From NCBI RefSeq assembly GCF_000701665.1, contig NZ_JNJN01000030.1:1-34123 (forward strand): a stretch of DNA of 34,123 bases. Reading direction: 5' to 3'. This document shows positions 1-8,900 of the stretch, in pieces. How positions within the stretch are numbered: position 1 is the stretch's first letter; each line of letters opens with the position of its first letter. The stretch comes from Agathobaculum desmolans ATCC 43058 (GTDB lineage Bacteria > Bacillota > Clostridia > Oscillospirales > Butyricicoccaceae). The notes below the pieces were generated by a model. The model did no database searches, had not been told where the DNA came from, and was given only the letters and a program-made list of their open reading frames with translations. The position numbers and the translations under genes were made by a program.

Positions 1-979
1 CAGTTAATAGCGAAAACGTAACCTGCCGCCCATCCGGAAAATGCTCAAACCGTTGCAAAAAATATGCCGGATTACTTGCATCTCTGGACGATGCGCTCAC
101 GCCCTCTTTGCCAACCGTAATAATCCCCTCAGCAACCCACCTGTCGATGCAATATGACCAAGAGCCACTATACTCTGACGCCGCACGCTGATTAACCGGA
201 TTGCCAAAATACCAGTTATCCAGCAAATTAGGATTGGTGATCTCGGATAGCCGGGTGTGGATCGTCGTCTCGTCGCTTCCAGTGACCTTGATATCCTCCC
301 CGGTCAGCGTCACGTCCGCACTGAGCGGCTTGTTGTTGATCTTGCGGGTTTGGGGAACAAATAGTTTTGCCAGCACAGCCTTGACCGTACTCCACAACAC
401 ACGCTTTGTTTTGCCTCCATCTGCGCTATCCACCACCGCTATGCAATCCGCATCTGCAAGGGAAGCCTTTTGCGATGCGTCTTTTATCAATCCCTCTTTA
501 GTTGCAACTGCGGTTGCAATGGCTGCATTCATTTCCTCCAATGTGACAGACGCAGAAGTATCAATATTCACTGTCCATTTACCTGTATTGGAGGTACTAA
601 TCAGCGCATAAAAGGTATATACAAAATCCGGAGACTCTGCTGCACTCGGAATAGGAATGCCCTTCTCATGTTGAAATAAGGCGATCATGGTGGTTGAGCC
701 ACCGGTAATACTTGCCCATACGCCGTATTGATTCAGCGTGTAAGCTGCCTGAGGTGCCGTGATGCGGATTTTCAAGCGAATACCCTTACTGACACGTTCA
801 GCACCAATGATACTGGCAACTTGTTTTTGATTAACAAGTGCCGTCTGTGCAAGCATCCCAACCGTTTCTACAGTCCCCTGTCCGGCTGCTGCACTATCGA
901 AATGAAGCGTTTTTTCGTTTATCCATTCCAATAGAACATTGTTGCCAGCGTTTGTGATAACGCCAGTCCAATTTGCCAT
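1..979 (-). CDS. Tail fibre protein, N-terminal part (runs off left edge)
   Basis: The reading frame is open from an ATG at 979 to the window edge, about 326 codons, so the C-terminal part lies outside. An RBS (GGAGGTG, 988-994) sits 8 bases before the ATG. The protein begins MANWTGVITNAG, typical of the baseplate-attaching N-terminus of P2-like fibres. It is followed by a segment rich in short beta-type sequence, then NLLDNWYFGNPVNQR near residue 260, a motif I recognise from Clostridia phage fibre or tail-collar proteins. It follows gpI directly, the position of P2 gene H. Its likely role is host receptor binding at the distal tail. The receptor-binding tip cannot be seen. Confidence is good for a fibre and low for the receptor. 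Confidence 0.8.
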   Translation of the reverse strand, partial: MANWTGVITNAGNNVLLEWINEKTLHFDSAAAGQGTVETVGMLAQTALVNQKQVASIIGAERVSKGIRLKIRITAPQAAYTLNQYGVWASITGGSTTMIALFQHEKGIPIPSAAESPDFVYTFYALISTSNTGKWTVNIDTSASVTLEEMNAAIATAVATKEGLIKDASQKASLADADCIAVVDSADGGKTKRVLWSTVKAVLAKLFVPQTRKINNKPLSADVTLTGEDIKVTGSDETTIHTRLSEITNPNLLDNWYFGNPVNQRAASEYSGSWSYCIDRWVAEGIITVGKEGVSASSRDASNPAYFLQRFEHFPDGRQVTFSLLT

Positions 980-997
980 TATTGTTTCACCTCCGAT

Positions 998-1585
998 TTA
1001 ATACTGCACAGCCACAGAACTGTCGATTATCTCACAGCCGAGGTAGGATGCTCCAACATACTGAACAGCCGTTCCACCAGCATCATAATACTCTATCTCA
1101 TCCAGAACCGATCGCAGGTTTTTGTAATACTCAACACGATCGAGCACACGTTGATGCTTGTTCGGGTCGATTCCCTCAAAAGTCGAGTCAATCAACAATC
1201 GGAAATGATATGGTTCGCCGCCGTATTCAAACCACTCTCTTACCTGTGTTTCCGGATAAATTGCTGATATCGCAGTTTCAACAGCAGCTTTGGTGCCAAG
1301 CATGCGATGGACACGCCAGCTGTCCTTTAGTGTTTTTCGCTTCTCCTCCAGCGTGTAATCCCCATCCCACCAGTCTACCTTGAAGTCGTAGGCCAGCATA
1401 TCCAGCAGTTCCTCAGATAGATCGTCAATACGAGAATAGATCATCAATTGTCGTATTTCTTCTGGTCTCGCTGCCAATACATCAGCAATCGACGAAGCCA
1501 GGGCCACCATTTTTTTATCATTACGAAAAACTTCCGGAAGGGTTCTGAGTAGGTTTTCGGCCGTTAATCCATATACACTATTCAT
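998..1585 (-). CDS. I: Baseplate protein gpI-like (P2 tail protein I family)
   Basis: A 195-residue protein of the P2 gpI family (Tail_P2_I), which joins gpJ in the baseplate wedge and connects to the tail fibres. Typical features are an N-terminal helical part (LLRTLPEVFRNDKKMVALA), a central W-rich DWWDGDY stretch, and HRMLGTKAAVETAI followed by a YGGEPYHFRL strand. I start it at ATG 1585 because GGAGG lies 8 bases upstream. An upstream ATG at 1594 sits almost on the SD and is less likely. It overlaps the end of gene J by 8 bases, so translation is probably coupled. Order J-I-fibre is as in P2. Confidence 0.87.
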   Translation of the reverse strand: MNSVYGLTAENLLRTLPEVFRNDKKMVALASSIADVLAARPEEIRQLMIYSRIDDLSEELLDMLAYDFKVDWWDGDYTLEEKRKTLKDSWRVHRMLGTKAAVETAISAIYPETQVREWFEYGGEPYHFRLLIDSTFEGIDPNKHQRVLDRVEYYKNLRSVLDEIEYYDAGGTAVQYVGASYLGCEIIDSSVAVQY

Positions 1586-2714
1586 CCTCATGCCCTCCGT
1601 TTGTTGCCGTAATATCACCAATCATGGCTACTTGCGGTGCAGTGTTATCACTGCCGTCGTTGAGTACAGTAAAAGCAGGAGAAGTCAAAACTACCCGTTT
1701 AATACCCGTTTGCATTAACAAACCGATCAAATAGGATGGATTGATGTCTCTGCCCAGCTTAGCGCATTGCCAAGACACAAACTGATCCACGGCCGCGTTC
1801 ACAGCAGCTTCAATTTCAGCCGAACCGACAGCAGCATCACTTGGAATAAAATATGTAAAAGAAATGTTGTACTCCACTGCCTGAGGGTCTTTGACTGCCA
1901 CATCATCTGTCAGCGGACGCACCGTATCTGCACTGCACGCAGCAAGAACCGCATTCTTAGTTTCTGTCTGAGCGATGCTTCCGTCGTCCATCAGAACATA
2001 CAGGTCCACCTTTCCGGCGCTGGGACGATTAGCAACCACATCTGCAATCTCAGTAGATACCTGTTTTGCAATATAGATATAACCGCCTTTCGGCCCTGCG
2101 GTCGAGTACGCATCCTGACTTGCTCGCATCAGCCCATAATATTCATCGTCGGTCGCGGCATCAGCTCCATCGTCACTGGCGGTCGTATTTTCACAGTGAT
2201 CATAGTAATTGAACAGATCGATGATGGTATTGATCTGGCCTGCCGAATAGTCATTACCGACTACACCCGCAGTTTGACATTGGATTTGCACATCTGCATA
2301 AGTACTACCGATGGACACATAGACATCTTCCACGGTCTCCCACACAAGCGTATTGCTCGCATCGGTTACTCGTGTTCCAATAGGAATCAGGATAGCGGTT
2401 TCCTGCGCTTCGGAGATATAGAACCGCTCAGTACAGACAGCGGGCTGTGCCGCCGGCCGCTGCGATGCATAGAATAATTCTCCCAATGCATCAAGGTTTT
2501 CGCCCTCTGCTCTGCTGGGAATATTCTGATTTCCTGTGTAGTTGTTGATAATCCGCTCTTGAATGATAATGTCGGCCACCCATTGAATGAATAGCTTCTC
2601 AGGGCTGGCTGGCTGCACACTTGTTCCAGTGATCCGCTCATATCCAGCAACCAGAGAGGAAACCAGCGCCCCAGTATCTGTGCTGACAAATTGGTACTGC
2701 GTATTCCTACTCAT
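1578..2714 (-). CDS. J: Baseplate assembly protein gpJ-like
   Basis: A 378-residue protein of the Baseplate_J family, which forms the wedge ring of P2-type contractile baseplates. Family signatures include the N-terminal region with the NLDALGELF stretch, a central beta domain (PIGTRVTDASNTLVWETVE), and C-terminal PQAVEYNISFTYFIP and INPSYLIGLLMQTGIKRVV motifs. The ATG at 2714 overlaps the stop of the gp25/W gene by 8 bases and is preceded by GGAGGTGG, giving a strong RBS inside the upstream gene. Nothing appears truncated, and its length is normal for this family in Firmicutes phages. Confidence 0.92.
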   Translation of the reverse strand: MSRNTQYQFVSTDTGALVSSLVAGYERITGTSVQPASPEKLFIQWVADIIIQERIINNYTGNQNIPSRAEGENLDALGELFYASQRPAAQPAVCTERFYISEAQETAILIPIGTRVTDASNTLVWETVEDVYVSIGSTYADVQIQCQTAGVVGNDYSAGQINTIIDLFNYYDHCENTTASDDGADAATDDEYYGLMRASQDAYSTAGPKGGYIYIAKQVSTEIADVVANRPSAGKVDLYVLMDDGSIAQTETKNAVLAACSADTVRPLTDDVAVKDPQAVEYNISFTYFIPSDAAVGSAEIEAAVNAAVDQFVSWQCAKLGRDINPSYLIGLLMQTGIKRVVLTSPAFTVLNDGSDNTAPQVAMIGDITATNGGHEDE

Positions 2715-3033
2715 TGATTTCCACCTCCACAGTTGGAATCAACTTACCGGGCGTGCTCGCATCTTCTGAAAAGGTTATCCCGATAAACTCCGCTCTTGGC
2801 TCAAACTCCTCTATGGCTTCCTTGACTTCTGCTACGAGCAAAGTCCGCGCTACCGGTATCGGTTTATCAAGGAAGCGCATCGGCAAACCGAATTCCCTGT
2901 ACAAAGGTACAGTTCCCTGCCGTGTAGACAGAATAATCGCGATATTTTGCAGCACAGACTGCACTGTATTCGTTTCATTCAGTGCAATCGCCCCTATATC
3001 TGCGGCAGTGACTTTGTATGTCATAATTGTCAC
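2707..3033 (-). CDS. W: Baseplate wedge protein gpW / gp25-like
   Basis: A 108-residue GPW/gp25 family protein, structurally related to a lysozyme-like fold and used in the baseplate wedge that triggers sheath contraction. Recognisable parts are VQSVLQNIAIILSTRQGTVPL, YREFGLP and the C-terminal EPRAEFIGITF strand region. The given start is a GTG that overlaps the upstream stop by 4 bases. An ATG at 3024, with GGGTGA 6 bases upstream, is an equally good alternative and would remove three residues. It lies between gpU and gpJ, in keeping with the P2-like baseplate order. Confidence 0.88.
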   Translation of the reverse strand: MTIMTYKVTAADIGAIALNETNTVQSVLQNIAIILSTRQGTVPLYREFGLPMRFLDKPIPVARTLLVAEVKEAIEEFEPRAEFIGITFSEDASTPGKLIPTVEVEINE

Positions 3034-3434
3034 CCATTCTTTAAATACTCTTGCAAATTAAGCGATACGGTGGCAACCGTTACATTTCCATTGATGTCGA
3101 AATGGTTTACTTTTGTTTTGTGATCTGTAATATTCCAGCGATACTTTCCATACCCTTTTTCCCCAATTGTCAGCGGTACAGGCGTTCCCTCACGTTCATA
3201 CTTCCATATCTTCACCAGTTCAGCTTGCGGATCGACTCCGAATTGCCGGAAAAGCGTAATATCAAAAGATATATTGTCCGGATCTATGCCAGTAAACTCA
3301 GTGAGCGCATTTTGCAAATGACGCTGATGCGTACCATATCTTGCTTTGCCCGACCACTGCATATTGTCAAGCGTTTCTACTGTTTCGGATGATACGCTGA
3401 AGATGATTTCACCTAAACAGCCAATAATAGCCAT
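3030..3434 (-). CDS. U: Tail protein gpU-like (P2 GpU family)
   Basis: A 134-residue protein resembling P2 gpU, a small tail protein acting around the hub/tube end. Features matching the family are the N-terminal IIGCLGEIIFSVS strand, a mid-region WSGKARYGTHQRH resembling the sequence between the first strands of gpU, the GEKGYGKYRWNITD strand turn, and a final VSLNLQEYLKNG strand. It overlaps the start of the gp25 gene by 4 bases. In P2 the U gene sits beside D; here it lies between V and W, a rearrangement of order but the same neighbourhood. The family call rests on pattern resemblance and is less certain than for J or the sheath. Confidence 0.7.
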   Translation of the reverse strand: MAIIGCLGEIIFSVSSETVETLDNMQWSGKARYGTHQRHLQNALTEFTGIDPDNISFDITLFRQFGVDPQAELVKIWKYEREGTPVPLTIGEKGYGKYRWNITDHKTKVNHFDINGNVTVATVSLNLQEYLKNG

Positions 3435-3779
3435 CTAAATTCCTCCCAGCACAAAACCGTCCCCATTCGAGATCGGCAAATAAAGGACAAGTACATCCTC
3501 ATTAACTCTTGGCATCCAGCTTGCAGTTGTTGATCCGGTATGATTATGGTTTGGAAATATGCTTGCACTGCCGCCGCCCGTGTAGGTATCGGTTATGTTA
3601 TGCGTATGCTGTGCATCGGGTACTATGTCCAATGCACCACCTATATGCTGCAAAACTTTAAGCCATCCGGAACTTTCCCCACTTTGCTTGAAAATAACGC
3701 GAACAGCATGCTTAGAACTGTCCACAACGCTTACCGTCCCGATTTGCACCATACGAGAAATAATTTGTTCTGCATCCAT
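3435..3779 (-). CDS. V: Baseplate spike protein gpV-like
   Basis: A 114-residue protein of the phage baseplate assembly protein V family, the OB-fold spike at the tail tip. The OB parts are MVQIGTVSVVDSSKHAVRVIF and the final WMPRVNEDVLVLYLPI strand with NGDGFVLGGI. Between them is a Gly/Ser-rich loop carrying HTH and HNH, so four histidines are available for metal binding, although P2 gpV places its HxH iron site on a C-terminal beta-helix that is absent here. The start is ATG 3779, with GGAGGG 6 bases upstream; it shares one base with the stop of gene D. A TTG at 3782 is too close to the SD. It is much shorter than P2 gpV, as is common in Clostridia phages. Confidence 0.82.
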   Translation of the reverse strand: MDAEQIISRMVQIGTVSVVDSSKHAVRVIFKQSGESSGWLKVLQHIGGALDIVPDAQHTHNITDTYTGGGSASIFPNHNHTGSTTASWMPRVNEDVLVLYLPISNGDGFVLGGI

Positions 3780-5113
3780 CAATATCCCTCCAATACACAG
3801 CGCATTGAAACCTGTGTTGTATAGCCGGAATGGTTCAAAGTATGTTTGGATTGTTTGATAATGTATTTTCCATCAAAGGATCCCCATCCGATCAGCACGG
3901 CAGTTACTCCTGCGATTTTGTCTGGATCGCCCGGAAAGGTAAACGTCGCAGTCTTGGAATATTTATTATGCAGACGCAGTCGCTTTTCAGCGAGAGCCTG
4001 TGCCTCGGCAATACTTGATACTGCCGCTGTTACCTCCAACTGCTGGTTGTCGTCCGAATCCTCTTTATAGTCCTCGACGTATGCGATACCCTCAATCACC
4101 GATCCGGTATTGGGGTTGGCATACCGGACACGGCAGCTCGTATATTCGCTATCGGCCTTTCCAACCGACAAATCGTATTTCGTATAACTGCCATCTCCAC
4201 GCTTCACCGTAAAGGATGGATTCTTCTTCTCATACTCTACCTGATCGAAAAGTACTACGATATTATTTGTGATCTTGAGTGATATGCCCGCGTCATGACA
4301 AAGCTGCGACAAGAAACCTATATCACTTGTCTGGAACTGCTCTACACGCTCATAATATGGATCGTTTGCAGATTCATACAAACAGGCCATGCCATTTTCG
4401 GCAGCCATTCCACGTGCAATACCAGATAATTTATACGATTCCCAAGCCTTTGTTTTCTTTGTTTGCCGTATTTGTGCATTGAATGGAAGAGATGTCGCCT
4501 TGATAGTAATAGTGGCTGGCGAGCCGGACGCTTTCACGGTATCCAGTTCAAACTGTCCGCAGTCCAATACCTTGTCCACTCCATCACCATTCCAATTTTC
4601 CCTTACATAAACCGCGGATATTTTTAGCGCACTCGTAACAGCACTTCCAGATCCAGAGCTATCTTTGCCGCCCTGTTTTATGTAGCTGGCACTTACATAA
4701 GCAGTTTTTCCGCTGTAGCTGATAGTTGCCCATCCATTTTCAACATCTGATACGGTTATGCTGGATCCGTAGGCCAATGCGCCCAATATGCTATATGACG
4801 TTCCCGGACCAGACCGCACATTCAGGCCGCTATTGGCTGTAACCGAATATGTTCCTCCAGCAGTGTTCCCTGTCGTTGAGGTTGTTGAAGCCGCCGCATC
4901 CATGGCATCATTCAGCCACTTTTCCAACCATATATTATCTCGATCCTGCAATTTGATTTGCAAATCGTCTGCCTCGTCCTCTTCGTTATCCGTATAAGTC
5001 AGGGATAACAGATATGGCAATATTGATCTACTAATATCCGTGCCATCAAATACGACTTCTGCCGTAGTACGACGGGACTGATCTTTGCTGCTCACCCTAC
5101 CACCTGCTTCCAT
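3779..5113 (-). CDS. D: Tail hub protein gpD-like with inserted bacterial SH3 domain
   Basis: A 444-residue member of the late control D family, which forms the baseplate hub (gp27-like fold) joining tube and spike. The N-terminal hub part covers roughly residues 15-72 (FDGTDISRSILPYLLSL, DDLQIKLQDRDN). It is interrupted at about residues 86-146 by a bacterial SH3_3 domain (LNVRSGPGTSYSILG, VENGWATISY, TAYVSASYI) flanked by Ser/Thr/Gly linkers. The hub fold then resumes (VRENWNGDG, VLDCGQFELDTVKASG, RQTKKTKAWESYKLSGIA). SH3_3 domains often bind peptidoglycan, so the insert may touch the cell wall during injection; this is inference. ATG 5113 lacks an SD; an in-frame GTG at 5095 follows AGGTGG and could be the true start. 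Confidence 0.88.
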   Translation of the reverse strand: MEAGGRVSSKDQSRRTTAEVVFDGTDISRSILPYLLSLTYTDNEEDEADDLQIKLQDRDNIWLEKWLNDAMDAAASTTSTTGNTAGGTYSVTANSGLNVRSGPGTSYSILGALAYGSSITVSDVENGWATISYSGKTAYVSASYIKQGGKDSSGSGSAVTSALKISAVYVRENWNGDGVDKVLDCGQFELDTVKASGSPATITIKATSLPFNAQIRQTKKTKAWESYKLSGIARGMAAENGMACLYESANDPYYERVEQFQTSDIGFLSQLCHDAGISLKITNNIVVLFDQVEYEKKNPSFTVKRGDGSYTKYDLSVGKADSEYTSCRVRYANPNTGSVIEGIAYVEDYKEDSDDNQQLEVTAAVSSIAEAQALAEKRLRLHNKYSKTATFTFPGDPDKIAGVTAVLIGWGSFDGKYIIKQSKHTLNHSGYTTQVSMRCVLEGY

Positions 5114-5301
5114 GGTGGTAGGTATTCAGATACCGGTATTACAATATCAGGGATAATCAACTCAATTCCCGCAGGGAAAATATAATAGGCGTGGTATTTC
5201 AGATTGGCATTTATGAGTTGATCCATATAATCTACGCTGCCCATCTGTCGAAAAGCAATGCTGTCCCACATATCGCCTTGGACAGTAGTATAGGTTTTCA
5301 T
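5092..5301 (-). CDS. X: Tail protein gpX-like, LysM fold
   Basis: A 69-residue protein of the phage tail X family, built around one LysM-like motif (TTVQGDMWDSIAFRQMGS, then INANLKYHAYYIFPAGIELIIPDI). In P2-type tails it is a small protein needed for assembly near the hub. The ATG at 5301 overlaps the stop of the tape measure gene by 4 bases, with GAGGAGG upstream. The end overlaps gene D by 22 bases, so X and D are translationally linked. Size and position are normal for the family. Confidence 0.88.
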   Translation of the reverse strand: MKTYTTVQGDMWDSIAFRQMGSVDYMDQLINANLKYHAYYIFPAGIELIIPDIVIPVSEYLPPWKQVVG

Positions 5302-8300
5302 ACGTAGGACCTCCTCGCAGCATCAACTCCGGCTTCTTCCAAAACTTGCAGGATAAAATCACGCATTTCTTCATCGTGAGAATACAAAATGGATTCGAGT
5401 TTAGCCGTATCTGTTACATTTCCAAAACTATATTGTGGTGCAAAATTGACAAGTATCGTCTCACCGCCGCTACTCTCCGCATTCAGCGGACTACTTTGCG
5501 CAGACATCATATAACCCATAGCATGTGGTACAGACGCCATAAGCTGACTTTCTGCTGGCGACAGACTACTTTTAAGAGCTGCTGTTTCCGATGCTGTAAG
5601 GACTTGTTCACCACCATTGAAATACACTAGTTCCGGTCCATTTTCACCAACCATGGCAAAACCTTCTTCTGCTGAGCGTGTGCCTACAGCATAACCTCTG
5701 ATTTCACCACCGCCAACACTAACAGATAGTGCGTTTTTTGCAGCATTGGCTACACGCGCATAGGCCGCTTGAACTTGCGGCAGCATACTGTTCGCTGCAC
5801 TGATAAAACCTTGCAGCGTAGCTTCGCCACTTTTCCTGGCCTCTGCACTCAAATTCATATCAGCGACTGCTTTTGCAAAATCCTGCTGCATCTGATTTAC
5901 GCTATTGGTAAAATTGGTTTGCAAATCCGCCATGCTATCAGCAGTAGTCTTCTGTTCTGCCTGAAGAGTCTGCCAATTGGAAACCATCTGTTGCAGTTGG
6001 CTGTCAGTTGCGCCTGCCATACCAGCGATTGCACTTACGCTTTCCTCACTTCCATCTGCAAAGCTGTCGATCATGGTGCTTAAGCCCTCAATATCTACAG
6101 CTCTATCGCGCAGAGAGAGAAGGTTTTCATTATAGTCTTGCCAATATGTGATCTGGCTCTGCAAAGCCGAATTTATAGAATCTGCGCTTGTTGCAACAGG
6201 AATGGAAACTTGATCCCACAATTCGTACTGCCCTGATATACTTTCATAAGCTGCATTATATGCCGCAGTATAGGCATCAGCTAAAGCGCTCATTTGAGAA
6301 GAAACGCCAGAAACTGCGCTTTGAAGATCCTGCATCTGCGCTACATCTTCAGCAGTGACATCAGCGTTTCCTTCGGTAGCAGCAGTCAAATCGTTGATTG
6401 CCTGCTCTGCAGACTCAAGCTCCTGCTCTGCAGATTCCGTCGCTTCCTGACCATCTGCAATGGCCTGTGAATAAGCATCTACCGAATTCTGTGCCAGTAA
6501 AACTTCATCCTGAAGCCCCGGCAAAGAAGCAGTTAATTCATCAATTTCCTGCTGATATGCACTTGTTTTTTCAGCGGCTTCGGCGCTTCCTGCGCCGTAC
6601 TCACTTTCGGCCTCTGCGCATAAACCATAAAGTTCGTTAATACGGTTAATAGCATCTGCTTGTTTTTGCTGTGCTGCTTCAAGTGCATATTCAGCCTGCG
6701 TGAGCTTTACATTATTGGCGGCTGTTTCGACCAACACATCCTTGTACTGCTCCATCAAGGTATTTTTATACTCCTGATAAGCTTGCTGTTTGGCATTCTG
6801 TTTCCATGCTTCGGTGTTTGCACGCAGTGCATCCGTACCGCCATCAATAGCGCCGGTCTGCACATCAATCAGGCCGGACAATTCCGGAACAACCTCACAT
6901 AGCAACGATAGAGTATTTCGATATCTCTGCTGCTCATCAGCGGAAAGGCTGGCGTAATCACCCATTTCTTCAAGTTTGGTGATATAGGTATCTGCTACCT
7001 CAGCAGCGGCAAGTGTTTCAGCAGTGGAATCCTCCAGCGTCGCTTTCGCATCTCCCAGCGCATCATCCATACCTCGAGCAGCCTCTGTGAGTTCCTCAAC
7101 CGACGGTATCGCATCATTCTCTGCAGCTGTAGCTAACGCTGCAATTACTGTGACGGCACCGCCAATCGCTGCCGTCACACCAAAAATTGTGCCAAGAGAT
7201 ACGCTCGAAACAGCAGCAAATGCTTGCTGTGCAACAGTTGCCAGTTTGACCACCGTTGTATACCCTATGACGCCGACCGTTGCCACACCCATAACACCAG
7301 CAAACGCCGTAACACCGTTTACAAGCTCTGGATTCATCTCCACAAACTCTGTGACGTTTTTCAGCACTTTTGTACCGATAGAAAATGATTTTTGCAGCGC
7401 AGGATTATATGCATCACCTATCGCAACTTCCAAATTGTTATAGGCGTTCTGCATCATAGTGAGTTGGCTTTGCGTGGTAGCGTATCTTTTGGAAGCCTCA
7501 TTCGTCAGCGCAGTATTTTCTGCCCACGCCTGATTGGAGATATCGACCGCAGATCCCATCTTGTCGGCCGCCAACGCAAGACTTTGCAACATATTGGACT
7601 GGCGAATACCCGACAAACCCAATTCATCCAGTGTGAGTACCGCGCTTTCTCCTTGAGACTCTAACTGCCCCAGTCCAGAAATAAAACTGGTAAGTGCGCC
7701 GATAGCATTGGTTTCCCAAGCATCCGAAAATTCATCTGCTGTCATTCCAGCAATACGCGCAAATTCGCCCAAGATTTCGCCGCCATTGGCTACTGCAGAC
7801 TCGATGGCGCTCAGCGTCTGCGTCATGGCTGTGCCGCCCGCCTCTGCTTCGATGCCCACAGAGGACATAGCAGCTGACAGCGCCATAATATCCGCCTCAG
7901 TAAGGCCTGCAAGAGTGCCGGCGGATGCAAGACGCGTGGCCATCGCAGTAATCTCCGATTCAGTAGTTGCAAATTTATTGCCCAAATCAACGATAACGGA
8001 GCCGAGCCGCCCATAGTTATCTGCTGAAGTCCCTGTGATGTTCGCAAACCGCGCCAGCGCCGTTGCTGCTTCATCGGCACTCATATTGGTTGATGTACCA
8101 AGCATCGCCATGATCTCAGTGAAATCCAGCAGAGAATTCTTCTGAATGCCGAGCTGACCGGCCGATTCCGCAATCGCGGCCAGTTCCTCAGCTGTGGCTG
8201 GCATTTCCGTGGACATATCTTTCAATGCGTCCGACATATCCGCCAGTTCTGTATCGGTAAGATCGGTGGTCTTTACGACACCAGTTATCGCGCTTTCGAA

Positions 8301-8900
8301 ATCCATCGAAGCTTGCGCACAGTCAGCCAACCCACGGTATATCTCTTTAAGCGCAGTCGCAATTCCAGCGGCAACAATGGCCTCATGAACTGCATTAAAT
8401 GCCTCGCCTGCTCGAACACCAAACGTCTGTGCGACATCAGCGACTTGGTCCTGCCTGCTTCTAAGAGTGTTCAGCCTATCAGCCAAAGTTGCAGAAGTCT
8501 GGGAAAGGTTATCAGTATCTACCCCCGCTTCCTGCAATGCATTCCCCATTTCGTCAAGCTTTTGGGTCTGCTTGTCCAGAGATGCAGAGGTACGGTCGAT
8601 TTGCAACTGTTTGGAAATCAGTTTGTTTTCCAAGGCTGACGAAAATCCCTCAGTTTCAGCGATTTCACGCTGGATATTGTCATATTGCTGTTGCAATGCA
8701 GACAGTTTGCGTTCCGTCGCACTGATTGCGCTTTGCTGTTTCTGGTATGCAGCAATATCCGATTGAACACTGGACAGCGATTTTATCTCTTTTGCAAGCG
8801 AAGATAATTCCTGCTGCGCCGATCTAAACGTCTTGCTGTAGCTGCTACCCAGATTTGCGTCGAGCTGGAATTGCATCTCATAATTTTTTCGCCCTGCCAT
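5298..8900 (-). CDS. T: Tail tape measure protein
   Basis: A 1200-residue tape measure protein. Its length sets tail length; with the usual rule of about 0.15 nm per residue this suggests a tail near 180 nm. The N-terminal third is coiled-coil rich (residues about 20-140). It is followed by the conserved phage tape measure core (MDFESAITGVVKTTDLTD, ATALARFANITGTSADNYG), a hydrophobic stretch at about residues 530-600 that could enter the membrane during DNA delivery, further long helices, and a C-terminal VGENGPELVYFNGGEQVL motif typical of Firmicutes tape measures. The start is ATG 8900 after GGGGAGGG. The first 23 bases overlap the end of the frameshifted E' reading frame. Confidence 0.95.
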   Translation of the reverse strand: MAGRKNYEMQFQLDANLGSSYSKTFRSAQQELSSLAKEIKSLSSVQSDIAAYQKQQSAISATERKLSALQQQYDNIQREIAETEGFSSALENKLISKQLQIDRTSASLDKQTQKLDEMGNALQEAGVDTDNLSQTSATLADRLNTLRSRQDQVADVAQTFGVRAGEAFNAVHEAIVAAGIATALKEIYRGLADCAQASMDFESAITGVVKTTDLTDTELADMSDALKDMSTEMPATAEELAAIAESAGQLGIQKNSLLDFTEIMAMLGTSTNMSADEAATALARFANITGTSADNYGRLGSVIVDLGNKFATTESEITAMATRLASAGTLAGLTEADIMALSAAMSSVGIEAEAGGTAMTQTLSAIESAVANGGEILGEFARIAGMTADEFSDAWETNAIGALTSFISGLGQLESQGESAVLTLDELGLSGIRQSNMLQSLALAADKMGSAVDISNQAWAENTALTNEASKRYATTQSQLTMMQNAYNNLEVAIGDAYNPALQKSFSIGTKVLKNVTEFVEMNPELVNGVTAFAGVMGVATVGVIGYTTVVKLATVAQQAFAAVSSVSLGTIFGVTAAIGGAVTVIAALATAAENDAIPSVEELTEAARGMDDALGDAKATLEDSTAETLAAAEVADTYITKLEEMGDYASLSADEQQRYRNTLSLLCEVVPELSGLIDVQTGAIDGGTDALRANTEAWKQNAKQQAYQEYKNTLMEQYKDVLVETAANNVKLTQAEYALEAAQQKQADAINRINELYGLCAEAESEYGAGSAEAAEKTSAYQQEIDELTASLPGLQDEVLLAQNSVDAYSQAIADGQEATESAEQELESAEQAINDLTAATEGNADVTAEDVAQMQDLQSAVSGVSSQMSALADAYTAAYNAAYESISGQYELWDQVSIPVATSADSINSALQSQITYWQDYNENLLSLRDRAVDIEGLSTMIDSFADGSEESVSAIAGMAGATDSQLQQMVSNWQTLQAEQKTTADSMADLQTNFTNSVNQMQQDFAKAVADMNLSAEARKSGEATLQGFISAANSMLPQVQAAYARVANAAKNALSVSVGGGEIRGYAVGTRSAEEGFAMVGENGPELVYFNGGEQVLTASETAALKSSLSPAESQLMASVPHAMGYMMSAQSSPLNAESSGGETILVNFAPQYSFGNVTDTAKLESILYSHDEEMRDFILQVLEEAGVDAARRSYV

